A stretch of DNA of 49,124 nucleotides from contig FR886173.1 in the NCBI GenBank assembly GCA_000436475.1, positions 1-49,124 on the forward strand, read 5' to 3'. This stretch comes from Eubacterium sp. CAG:248. GTDB taxonomy: Bacteria > Bacillota > Clostridia > Lachnospirales > Lachnospiraceae. A program made the translations under genes and the position numbers. A model generated the notes under the pieces. The model saw only the letters and a list, made by a program, of their open reading frames with translations. It did no database searches and was not told where the DNA came from. Numbering within the stretch: position 1 is the stretch's first letter; each line of letters begins with the position of its first letter. Shown in pieces: positions 42,538-49,124 of this stretch.

Positions 42538-43434
42538 ATGAATAGCAAAATAGGTAATTATAATAAACAACAGTTACAAGATCAGCTTGAGTCTATGGGA
42601 CTTAAAGGTGATGAAACTATACTTATACATTCATCAATGAAGTCTATAGGTGAGGTTGATGGTGGTGCAGATACTGTGCTTGATGCGTGGATGGAATATT
42701 TTAAGGATGGACTTTTACTTCTGCCAACACATACATGGAAGACTGTAAATGCGGATAATCCGGTATATAATCCACAGACAACTCCATCATGTGTAGGACT
42801 TCTTACGAATATGTTTATGAAAAGGGATGGGGTTATACGTTCGCTTCATCCAACCCACAGTATGGCAGGTTACGGGAAAAGTGCTGCAGAATATCTGGCA
42901 GGTGAGGAATATAATAATACACCATGTACTCCTGGTGGCTGTTATGACAGACTTAAGGATGCAGGCGGTAAAGTGCTGCTTGTAGGTGTCGGCCACGAAA
43001 GAAACACCTATATACATAGTGTTGAAGAGGTATTAAATGTGCCTAACAGACTGTCGGATATGCCTATGGAGCTTGTTATAGAACTTCTTAAAGAAGATGA
43101 AGATAATAAGAATAAGAAGCTTCCTTACTATAACATGGCTGACGGCTGGAAAAAATGTATTGATAGTAATGGGGGATACGATAATAATAACAAGTTATGC
43201 AGGAAGGTATATGTAAGAAAGCATTACAATGCACAGCAGCCTCATATATCTGAGGATTTCGTCAAGCTGAACCAGATATTCCTTGACAGTGGAGTTGTTA
43301 AAAAGGTAAAGTTTGGCGATGCCGACAGTCTTTTGTGTGATGCTAAAGGGATGTTTAATGTTGTAAGACAAGTGATTGCACCAGACCCAGAGTGTATTGT
43401 AACTAAGGATACATTATCGATGCCAGAGTATTGA
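42538..43434 (+). CDS. AAC(3)-family N-acetyltransferase (YokD-like)
   Basis: A 298-residue cytoplasmic enzyme of the Antibiotic_NAT fold. Conserved blocks are LIHSSMKSIGEVDGGADTV (residues about 29-47), RSLHPTHSMAGYGK (about 101-114, with the family His) and NTPCTPGGCYDRL, followed by KVLLVGVGHERNTYIHSVEE. The fold transfers acetyl from acetyl-CoA to a 3-amino group. Chromosomal YokD-like members in Firmicutes generally are not proven aminoglycoside-resistance genes, and nothing here suggests mobility, so resistance should not be assumed. The ribosome site GAGGA lies 13 nt upstream of the ATG, longer than usual. Confidence 0.88.
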   Translation: MNSKIGNYNKQQLQDQLESMGLKGDETILIHSSMKSIGEVDGGADTVLDAWMEYFKDGLLLLPTHTWKTVNADNPVYNPQTTPSCVGLLTNMFMKRDGVIRSLHPTHSMAGYGKSAAEYLAGEEYNNTPCTPGGCYDRLKDAGGKVLLVGVGHERNTYIHSVEEVLNVPNRLSDMPMELVIELLKEDEDNKNKKLPYYNMADGWKKCIDSNGGYDNNNKLCRKVYVRKHYNAQQPHISEDFVKLNQIFLDSGVVKKVKFGDADSLLCDAKGMFNVVRQVIAPDPECIVTKDTLSMPEY

Positions 43435-43570
43435 TTTGATTATAGGAAAAAACTATGACTACATATATTTTATTAGGATTATACATATGTAATGCTTTAT
43501 TATATAATAACCACATAAACATACAAGAAATATAGGAATACATTAAAAGAAAGAGAAAGTGGTGGAATAT

Positions 43571-44203
43571 ATGAAACAGATATTATGCTTTGGAGATTCT
43601 AATACATGGGGACTTATCCCTAAGACTAATAAAAGATATGAGTGGGGCGTAAGGTGGACAAGCCTTCTTAATGAAAGTCTGAATGATAAAAAGGAAGGTG
43701 GATATCGTGTTATAGAGGAAGGCTTGTGTGGCAGGACAACCGTATTTGACGACCCGTTAAGAGATGGACGAAATGGTGTAAAGATACTGCCAACTATATT
43801 GGAAACCCACAATCCAGTTGACATAGTGATAATTATGCTTGGAACTAACGACTGCAAGACTGTTTACAATGCATCAGCAGAATTTATTGGTCAGGGCGTA
43901 AAAAGACTTATCGGACAGGTAAAGAACTACATACCAGATAGTAAAATACTTGTAATATCGCCTATACATCTTGGTGAGGGCGTTTGGGAGTCAGACTATG
44001 ACCCTGAATTCTCTAGTGCTTCAGTGAGCCTGTCAAAAAAGCTTACAGATGTATACAAAAAGATTGCAGCACAGGAAAATGTTGGGTTTATAGCAGCTTC
44101 AGAGGTTGCCTCCCCAAGCACTGCTGACAGAGAGCATCTTAGCGAGGAAGGTCATAAGGGGCTTGCAAGGGAGGTGGAAGAGTGGGTTAAAAATGTGGCG
44201 TAG
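43571..44203 (+). CDS. SGNH/GDSL-family hydrolase
   Basis: A 210-residue cytoplasmic esterase-type hydrolase. Block I is CFGDSNTWG with the nucleophile Ser at about residue 9. The Gly of block II lies near LCGRTT, block III is GTNDC, and the Asp-His pair is DREHLSEEGH near the C-terminus. This fits the small arylesterase/carbohydrate-esterase group. ATG 43571 is preferred over in-frame GTGs at 43559/43562, since the upstream GGTGG resembles its ribosome site. In this pectinase-rich region it could deacetylate pectin oligomers, which is inference. Confidence 0.88.
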   Translation: MKQILCFGDSNTWGLIPKTNKRYEWGVRWTSLLNESLNDKKEGGYRVIEEGLCGRTTVFDDPLRDGRNGVKILPTILETHNPVDIVIIMLGTNDCKTVYNASAEFIGQGVKRLIGQVKNYIPDSKILVISPIHLGEGVWESDYDPEFSSASVSLSKKLTDVYKKIAAQENVGFIAASEVASPSTADREHLSEEGHKGLAREVEEWVKNVA

Positions 44204-44249
44204 AATTGGGCTTATAGTCTGACCTATGCCTGTTGCTTATAAAATTTTA

Positions 44250-44287
44250 AAATTGTTTGTCGTTTTCATAAACACAAAAAACAATTT
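44250..44287. terminator. Weak bidirectional hairpin between convergent genes
   Basis: AAATTGTTT (44250-44258) and AAACAATTT (44279-44287) are complementary and lie between the SGNH and GNAT stops. The stem is AT-rich, so the function is tentative. Confidence 0.35.
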
Positions 44288-45500
44288 AGATATAATCAGA
44301 AACATAAGGAATAGCATGATAAAGTATGTCATCAAGCTTTTCCACAGCCTCTTTCGTAGTTTCAATCCGTTCCATACTGTAAAGCTTTTCAGCACTTTTA
44401 TAGCCAAGCAGCATAGTTGTCAGGGTAGCTATTGACATTTTCATAGTATAGTCGGGAGTACCGCTTGTTATACTACAGTGCCCGTCCTTGAACATGACAA
44501 TGAATCTTCCGTTATTCCAGGAAAGAAGCTCATCTTCGATATCGAAAGCAAAGACACATGCAGGTTCATCAGGGTCTATGGCATATTTTCCAAAAAACTG
44601 CTTGATATCGATAATTCTTCCCATAGCATAAGGTCTGATAGTTTCCTTTATATCACTGTCATCAAGCTCAAAGGCTATCGGTTCGCTGTAATAGTTGTTA
44701 CCACGTACTTCATCAATCATAGAATCGTGGGCATGTATATATTCCCACAGTCCAAGCTGGGCTTCACGGTTTAGATATATCATTTCCTTAACGTGCATAA
44801 TGTCGGAGCTTATCATATACACCATATATCCATAAGGAACATCATCCCTTGAATAATATATAGCAACCATAGTGTCGTCCTCATCCCAGCGCCAGTATTC
44901 TTCCCATGCAAGGTTGTTGCGGTACAGGCAGCCATGGGTTTTTTCGGCGAATTTGGAATGAAGCTTGTGAAATTCCTCATCATCCCATGATACTCTTCGT
45001 ACATATCCAGGTTCGTGTAACTTTTCTGGAATCTGTCGGTCTTTAATAGTGTATGTCATTTTGTTAGATATGATTTCCCAGCCAAGATTGCGGTAGAGAG
45101 GTATTGAATAAGGATATAGCAGTGCAAATGACTTGTGTCCCTCACGCATACGTGTAAGACACTGTATCATAAGTTTTTTCATAATTCCGTGGCCGGTGTA
45201 TTCAGGATATGTGCATACGCTTGTTACAAAGCCTACATTATAACGTATGCCATATATGTTCATATCAAGTGGATATACGGCAAACTGAGCGATAAGCTCA
45301 TTCTTATCAAAGCATCCAAGAACGTCAGCTCTTTGAAGAACCGGGAACTTAGACTGCTTTATCTCATCATCTTTCCAGCCAGTTTCGGCAAGCTCAGCTT
45401 CTGTTACCTGAAAGGCATATCTTAAAAGTGCATTATATTGTTCGGCATCATCTGTTGTAAGAGGCCTTATTATATATTCTTCATCATTAGGAAAGTTCAT
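44286..45500 (-). CDS. Eis-like GNAT acetyltransferase with SCP2-type C-terminus
   Basis: A 404-residue acetyl-CoA-dependent N-acetyltransferase of the Eis architecture. An N-terminal GNAT domain (about 8-150) holds VTSVCTYPEYTGHGIMKKLM, the acetyl-CoA-binding loop. A second degenerate GNAT half follows (about 160-290). A C-terminal sterol-carrier-like domain (about 300-400) contains MFKDGHCSITSG and the MSIATLTTMLLGYKSAEKL block. Total length matches the family (about 400). In mycobacteria Eis acetylates aminoglycosides and peptides; the substrate here is unknown. It is divergent from the bile-salt-hydrolase-type gene, so the 228-bp gap holds promoters for both. Confidence 0.85.
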   Translation of the reverse strand: MNFPNDEEYIIRPLTTDDAEQYNALLRYAFQVTEAELAETGWKDDEIKQSKFPVLQRADVLGCFDKNELIAQFAVYPLDMNIYGIRYNVGFVTSVCTYPEYTGHGIMKKLMIQCLTRMREGHKSFALLYPYSIPLYRNLGWEIISNKMTYTIKDRQIPEKLHEPGYVRRVSWDDEEFHKLHSKFAEKTHGCLYRNNLAWEEYWRWDEDDTMVAIYYSRDDVPYGYMVYMISSDIMHVKEMIYLNREAQLGLWEYIHAHDSMIDEVRGNNYYSEPIAFELDDSDIKETIRPYAMGRIIDIKQFFGKYAIDPDEPACVFAFDIEDELLSWNNGRFIVMFKDGHCSITSGTPDYTMKMSIATLTTMLLGYKSAEKLYSMERIETTKEAVEKLDDILYHAIPYVSDYI

Positions 45501-45592
45501 AACAATTAATCCTTCTTAATTATTTTAGTACACAAACATTTTAGATTATCGTCATTATTTGTCAAGGTGTAAATAAATGCTATCACAAAAGC

Positions 45593-45608
45593 TATGACAA
45601 ATGTCATA
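45593..45608. promoter_or_regulatory. Palindromic site upstream of the bile-salt-hydrolase gene
   Basis: TATGACA-AA-TGTCATA is a perfect 7-bp dyad with a 2-bp spacer, the geometry used by Crp/Fnr/PrfA-type regulators. It lies about 40 bp upstream of an extended -10 element (TGATACAAT, 45645-45653) serving the hydrolase gene. Function is inferred. Confidence 0.5.
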
Positions 45609-45728
45609 ATTAATGGAAAATTAATATAAAATATGCTGATAAAATGATACAATAATAAAATAACGGACAAAATTATTTATTGTTTAAAATTAAATGAGCA
45701 AAAAATAAGAAAGAAATGAGGTGTTTTT

Positions 45729-46718
45729 ATGTGTACAGCAGCAACTTATAAAACCAAAGATTTTTATATGGGAAGAACTCTTGATTATGAGTTTTCTTAT
45801 GGTGAGGAGATAACTATAACCCCAAGAAACTATGAATTTAATTTCAGACATGCAGGACAGTTAAAGTCACACTATGCGATTATAGGAATGGCTTTCGTGG
45901 CAGGTGGATATCCTCTTTATTATGATGCTGTCAACGAAAAGGGTGTAGGTATGGCAGGACTTAACTTTGTTGGAAATGCAGCTTATGAGGAAGTTATATT
46001 AGATGATGAGTCAGATGCCATACAGGTTGCACAGTTTGAATTCATACCATGGATACTAAGCCAGTGCTCATCAGTTATTGAGGCAAGGACAAAGCTCTCG
46101 CAGATGAGGCTTACGGGAACACCTTTCAGCGAACAGCTCCCAGCAGCACAGCTCCACTGGATTATAGCAGATAAGGATGATTGCATAGTTGTAGAATCTA
46201 TGAAGGATGGACTGCATGTATATGATAATCCTGTCGGAGTGCTTACAAACAATCCACCATTCCCTATGCAGATGTTTGAGCTTAATAACTATGCCGGAGT
46301 ATCAAGAAAACAGCCAGAAAGCACATTTGCAGAAGTGCTTAAGCTTAATGCATATAGCAGAGGTATGGGTGGAATGGGAATACCAGGTGATCTTTCAAGC
46401 CAGTCACGATTTGTTAAAGTGGCATTTACAAAGCTTAATGCAGTATCCGGAAGTGACGAGATGGAGAGTGTAAGCCAGTTCTTCCATATACTTGGTTCAG
46501 TAGACCAGCAGAGAGGCTGCTGCGAGGTGGCAGATGGAAAGTTTGAGATAACTATATATACATCGTGTTGTAATGCGACCAAAGGAATATATTATTACAC
46601 AACCTATGATAATCACCAGATAACAGCAGTAGATATGCGAAAAGAAAATCTGGATGCTTCACAGCTTATAAGATATCCTATTATAACTACTGGTGAGGTA
46701 AGATGGCAGAATAAGTAG
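45729..46718 (+). CDS. Choloylglycine hydrolase family (bile salt hydrolase or acylase)
   Basis: A 329-residue cytoplasmic Ntn-hydrolase that would cleave a linear amide such as glycine- or taurine-conjugated bile acids, or penicillin V/acyl-homoserine-lactone-like amides. After loss of Met1 the catalytic nucleophile is Cys2 (MCTAAT). Arg16 and Asp19 (GRTLDYE), Asn79 (GLNF), Asn174/175 (LTNNP) and Arg227 (QSRFVKV) match the known active-site set. Full length fits the family (about 320-330). No signal peptide is present. GAGG precedes the ATG. In a gut organism bile salt hydrolase is the likely role, but the penicillin-V-acylase branch cannot be excluded by motif alone. Confidence 0.9.
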   Translation: MCTAATYKTKDFYMGRTLDYEFSYGEEITITPRNYEFNFRHAGQLKSHYAIIGMAFVAGGYPLYYDAVNEKGVGMAGLNFVGNAAYEEVILDDESDAIQVAQFEFIPWILSQCSSVIEARTKLSQMRLTGTPFSEQLPAAQLHWIIADKDDCIVVESMKDGLHVYDNPVGVLTNNPPFPMQMFELNNYAGVSRKQPESTFAEVLKLNAYSRGMGGMGIPGDLSSQSRFVKVAFTKLNAVSGSDEMESVSQFFHILGSVDQQRGCCEVADGKFEITIYTSCCNATKGIYYYTTYDNHQITAVDMRKENLDASQLIRYPIITTGEVRWQNK

Positions 46719-46843
46719 ATGCCATGGTAAAAAGGTCTAAACTCACATGAGCTTGCTTATTGGTAGGGGTGACATGAATTTTATAATATATTTACTATAT
46801 ATAGTATACTTAAAGTGCTGTAAAATGAGGAGGGTAAAATAAG

Positions 46844-48025
46844 TTGAAGTACGATTTTGATACAGTAGTTGACAGAAAAAACACAGGGTCACTTAAGTGG
46901 GATGTGCGTGAAAATGAACTTCCTATGTGGGTTGCCGATATGGACTTTAAGACAGCACCGGCTATTACAGAAGCTATTATAGAAAGGGCACAGCATGGAA
47001 TATACGGATATTCCATAGTACCGGATGAGTGGGGGCAGTCTTACAAGGAATGGTGGAAAAACAGACATGGCTGGGATATAGACACAGACTGGCTTGTGTT
47101 TACAACAGGTGTTATTCCTGCTATATCGAGTGTGGTAAGAAAGCTCACAACACCTAATGAAAATGTGCTTATACAGACACCTGTTTATAACATTTTCTTT
47201 AATTCGATAGTAAATAACGGCAGACGTGTACTTGAAAGTCCGCTTGTATACAAAGATGGAGAATACAGCATAAACTGGACAGACCTTGAAAGTAAGTTGT
47301 CAGACCCACAGACATCGCTTATGATATTGTGCAATCCCCAGAATCCATCAGGAAAAATATGGGACAGGGAAACTCTGCAAAGAATAGGTGAGCTATGTAA
47401 GAAATATTATGTAACAGTCGTTTCAGATGAGATACATTGCGACATAACTGACCCGGACAAGGAATATATTCCATTTGCATCTGTGTCTGATATATGCAGA
47501 GATATAAGTATTACATGCATAGCACCAACAAAGACTTTTAATATGGCAGGTATCCAGACAGCAGCAGTTGTTGTTCCACAGAAGAACTTAAGACATAAGG
47601 TATGGCGTGCACTTAACACAGATGAGGTTGCTGAGCCGAACACATTTGCAATATCAGCAGCAATATCAGCTTATAAGAATGGTGCAGAATGGCTTGATGA
47701 ATTAAGGCAGTATATAAGTAATAATAAACAAATCGTGTATGATTATGTGAAAGCTAACATACCGGATATAAATGTGGTTAAGAGTGATGCAACATATCTT
47801 TTATGGATAGACTGCTCAAAACTTACGAAAGACAGCAGAAGGCTTGCGGCAGATATAAGAAAGAAGACAGGACTTTATCTGTCGGCAGGAAGTGTATATG
47901 GAAAAGGTGGAGAGAGATTTTTAAGGTTGAATATAGCGTGCCCGGAGAGTGTTCTTAAGGATGGACTTGAGAGACTTAAAAATGGCTTAATGGGGCTGGA
48001 TATTTTGGACGATTTAAAGGATTAA
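46844..48025 (+). CDS. PatB/MalY-type aminotransferase (cystathionine beta-lyase)
   Basis: A 393-residue PLP enzyme of fold type I. MWVADMDF (28-35), CNPQNPSG (163-170, Asn contacting PLP), VSDEIHCD (193-200) and the Schiff-base Lys230 in APTKTFNMAG define the PatB/MalY subgroup, which cleaves cystathionine or cysteine and has aminotransferase relatives. The C-terminal FLRLNIACP carries the carboxylate-binding Arg. The start is TTG 46844, with AGGAGGG upstream. A 14-bp perfect palindrome TACTATATATAGTA (46793-46806) overlaps the presumed promoter. It is followed after 14 nt by a small gene, probably in the same transcript. Confidence 0.92.
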   Translation: MKYDFDTVVDRKNTGSLKWDVRENELPMWVADMDFKTAPAITEAIIERAQHGIYGYSIVPDEWGQSYKEWWKNRHGWDIDTDWLVFTTGVIPAISSVVRKLTTPNENVLIQTPVYNIFFNSIVNNGRRVLESPLVYKDGEYSINWTDLESKLSDPQTSLMILCNPQNPSGKIWDRETLQRIGELCKKYYVTVVSDEIHCDITDPDKEYIPFASVSDICRDISITCIAPTKTFNMAGIQTAAVVVPQKNLRHKVWRALNTDEVAEPNTFAISAAISAYKNGAEWLDELRQYISNNKQIVYDYVKANIPDINVVKSDATYLLWIDCSKLTKDSRRLAADIRKKTGLYLSAGSVYGKGGERFLRLNIACPESVLKDGLERLKNGLMGLDILDDLKD

Positions 48026-48039
48026 AATGAGGTGTGATT

Positions 48040-48213
48040 ATGGAGACAATGTATTTTGAGGTAGTAAGCATAGACGGCGATTACGCTAATCTTAAAAGAA
48101 CAGATGCGCCAAGTGATGACTTAAGGGTTGTGGCAAGGGCACTTCTGCCAGAGGAGATTAATGAGGGCAGCAGGCTTAGGTATGAGATGTTTGAGTATAT
48201 GTTGGAGGAGTAA
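48040..48213 (+). CDS. DUF3006-like 57-residue protein
   Basis: A short gene with start ATG 48040 preceded by GAGG, ending at TAA 48211-48213. The product METMYFEVVSIDGDY.. has the compact DUF3006-like pattern: an opening strand with GDYANLK, a central charged strand, a LLPEEINEGS turn and a final acidic helix FEYMLEE. DUF3006 proteins are small beta-rich domains of unknown function. It follows the PatB/MalY gene by 14 nt, suggesting co-transcription. The length alone makes it easy to overlook. Confidence 0.7.
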   Translation: METMYFEVVSIDGDYANLKRTDAPSDDLRVVARALLPEEINEGSRLRYEMFEYMLEE

Positions 48214-48366
48214 GTGGATTAATATATAAAATAATGCTTATATGAACTATATAAAATAAGTCTTATAACCATAATGATTAGATATACTTTATATATACTT
48301 ATGAAAATTTAATATATTTCTTAGAAATAATTGACAGAAAAAGTTAAAAACTTAACAATTTAAAGG

Positions 48367-48395
48367 TTGCTTTTTGCTAACTGATTATGTATACT
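48367..48395 (+). promoter_or_regulatory. Sigma-A promoter of pckA
   Basis: TTGCTT (48367-48372), a 17-nt spacer and TATACT (48390-48395) lie about 100 nt upstream of the pckA start. An alternative TTGACA at 48331-48336 lacks a good -10. The remaining spacer, 48214-48330, shows only AT-rich sequence. Confidence 0.6.
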
Positions 48396-48493
48396 ATCAA
48401 AAGAATGTGGTTAAATCCATTTTCTGTAAATTACTATAATACTTATAAAAGGTATTAAGGAACTACAATTAAAGAAAAGAGGTTTAATGTAAA

Positions 48494-49124
48494 ATGGCAA
48501 ACGTTGATTTAAGCAAGTATGGTATTACAGGCGCTACAGAGATTATTCACAATCCTTCTTATGAATTATTATTCGAAGAAGAAACAAAGGCTTCTAACGA
48601 AGGTTACGAAGTAGGAAAGGAAAGCGAACTTGGTGCTGTTGATGTTATGACAGGTATCTATACAGGTCGTTCTCCTAAGGATAAGTACATTGTAGTAGAT
48701 GAGAATTCTAAGGACACAGTATGGTGGACTTCAGATGAGTACAAGAATGATAACCACCCAATGTCAGAAGATGTATGGGCTAAGGTTAAGGATATTGCTA
48801 AGAAAGAACTCTGCAACAAGAGACTTTTCGTAGTAGATGCGTTCTGTGGTGCTAACAAGGATACAAGAATGGCTGTTCGTTTTATCGTAGAAGTAGCATG
48901 GCAGGCACATTTCGTAACTAACATGTTCATTAAGCCAACAGCAGAAGAACTTGAAAACTTCGAGCCAGATTTCGTAGTATATAACGCTTCTAAGGCTAAG
49001 GTTGAGAATTACGCAGAATTAGGTCTTAACTCAGAGACATGTGTAGCATTCAACATCACAAGCCACGAGCAGGTAATCATCAACACATGGTATGGTGGAG
49101 AAATGAAGAAGGGTATGTTCTCTA
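48494..49124 (+). CDS. pckA: Phosphoenolpyruvate carboxykinase (ATP), N-terminal part
   Basis: The first 210 residues of ATP-type PEP carboxykinase, cut by the window end; the full enzyme is about 530-540 residues. It interconverts oxaloacetate and PEP with ATP/ADP, and in anaerobic gut Firmicutes often runs in the PEP-carboxylating direction. Recognisable N-terminal features are the start MANVDLSKYGITGATEIIHNP-type segment, TGIYTGRSPKDKY with the conserved Arg of the substrate site, and FCGANKDTRMAVRF. The nucleotide-binding P-loop and metal site lie beyond the window. AAGAGG lies upstream of the ATG. The gene reads with the codon bias of a strongly expressed gene (many TTC, AAC, AAG). Confidence 0.95.
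   Translation, partial: MANVDLSKYGITGATEIIHNPSYELLFEEETKASNEGYEVGKESELGAVDVMTGIYTGRSPKDKYIVVDENSKDTVWWTSDEYKNDNHPMSEDVWAKVKDIAKKELCNKRLFVVDAFCGANKDTRMAVRFIVEVAWQAHFVTNMFIKPTAEELENFEPDFVVYNASKAKVENYAELGLNSETCVAFNITSHEQVIINTWYGGEMKKGMFS

Noticed and set aside
42538..43434. Aminoglycoside-resistance interpretation of the AAC(3)-family gene
   Set aside because: The fold is clear, but no mobile element or resistance neighbourhood is present. Chromosomal YokD-like members are common, so resistance is not supported.

Overview
The window looks like a chromosomal segment of a low-GC, strictly anaerobic Firmicute of the family Lachnospiraceae. A pectin-degrading gut commensal such as Lachnospira (Eubacterium) eligens is my best guess. 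This is inferred from the AT-rich sequence, strong GGAGG-type ribosome sites with several TTG/GTG starts, a T-box leader, PL10 and GH28 pectinases, a bile-salt-hydrolase-type enzyme, ATP-type PEP carboxykinase, and Fe-S enzymes of the 2-hydroxyacyl-CoA dehydratase type. I see no tRNA, rRNA, CRISPR array, prophage or intact insertion sequence.

Layout. 1-4.9 kb: a secreted, membrane-anchored surface protein with 23-bp tandem repeats upstream, facing a Cache-domain chemoreceptor. 5.0-8.3 kb: a T-box leader (probably leucine-specific) in front of a CstA-family transporter, then an AraC-type regulator broken by an early stop codon. 8.4-14.6 kb: a heterodimeric ABC exporter, a FUSC-like membrane protein and an unrecognised 468-residue protein. 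14.6-19.3 kb: a structured leader with an 18-bp perfect palindrome before two overlapping unknown genes. Next comes a small HTH regulator divergent from an SPFH/zinc-ribbon membrane operon, with 22-bp repeats between them. 19.3-24.8 kb: a decayed transposase, an amino-acid permease, a metallophosphoesterase, a DUF1846 protein and an AraC regulator. 24.9-31.4 kb: a carbohydrate block with a secreted PL10 pectate lyase, a cell-anchored PL10 relative that has lost conserved active-site residues, and a cytoplasmic GH65-like enzyme. GH28 polygalacturonase lies at 39.6 kb. 31.5-38.9 kb: recQ followed by a tight cluster encoding a CooC-like nickel-insertase ATPase, two 2-hydroxyacyl-CoA-dehydratase-like subunits, their ASKHA activator, a small membrane protein and a truncated acetyl-CoA-synthase-like protein. 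38.9-49.1 kb: a dead GGDEF gene, then GH28, MATE, AAC(3)-like, SGNH hydrolase, Eis-like GNAT, bile-salt-hydrolase family, PatB/MalY aminotransferase, a 57-residue DUF3006-like protein and the start of pckA.

How the parts fit. Secreted PL10 would cut pectate outside the cell, the anchored non-catalytic-looking relative may hold substrate at the surface, and the GH28 and GH65-like enzymes lack signal peptides and would act on imported oligomers. The most unusual block is the CooC/dehydratase/activator/ACS-like cluster. It combines a nickel-binding CXC ATPase and a fragment of the acetyl-CoA synthase A-cluster domain with an ATP-driven low-potential electron-injection system, and no CO dehydrogenase or complete acetyl-CoA synthase is nearby. 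It is the best candidate here for an undescribed metalloenzyme system.
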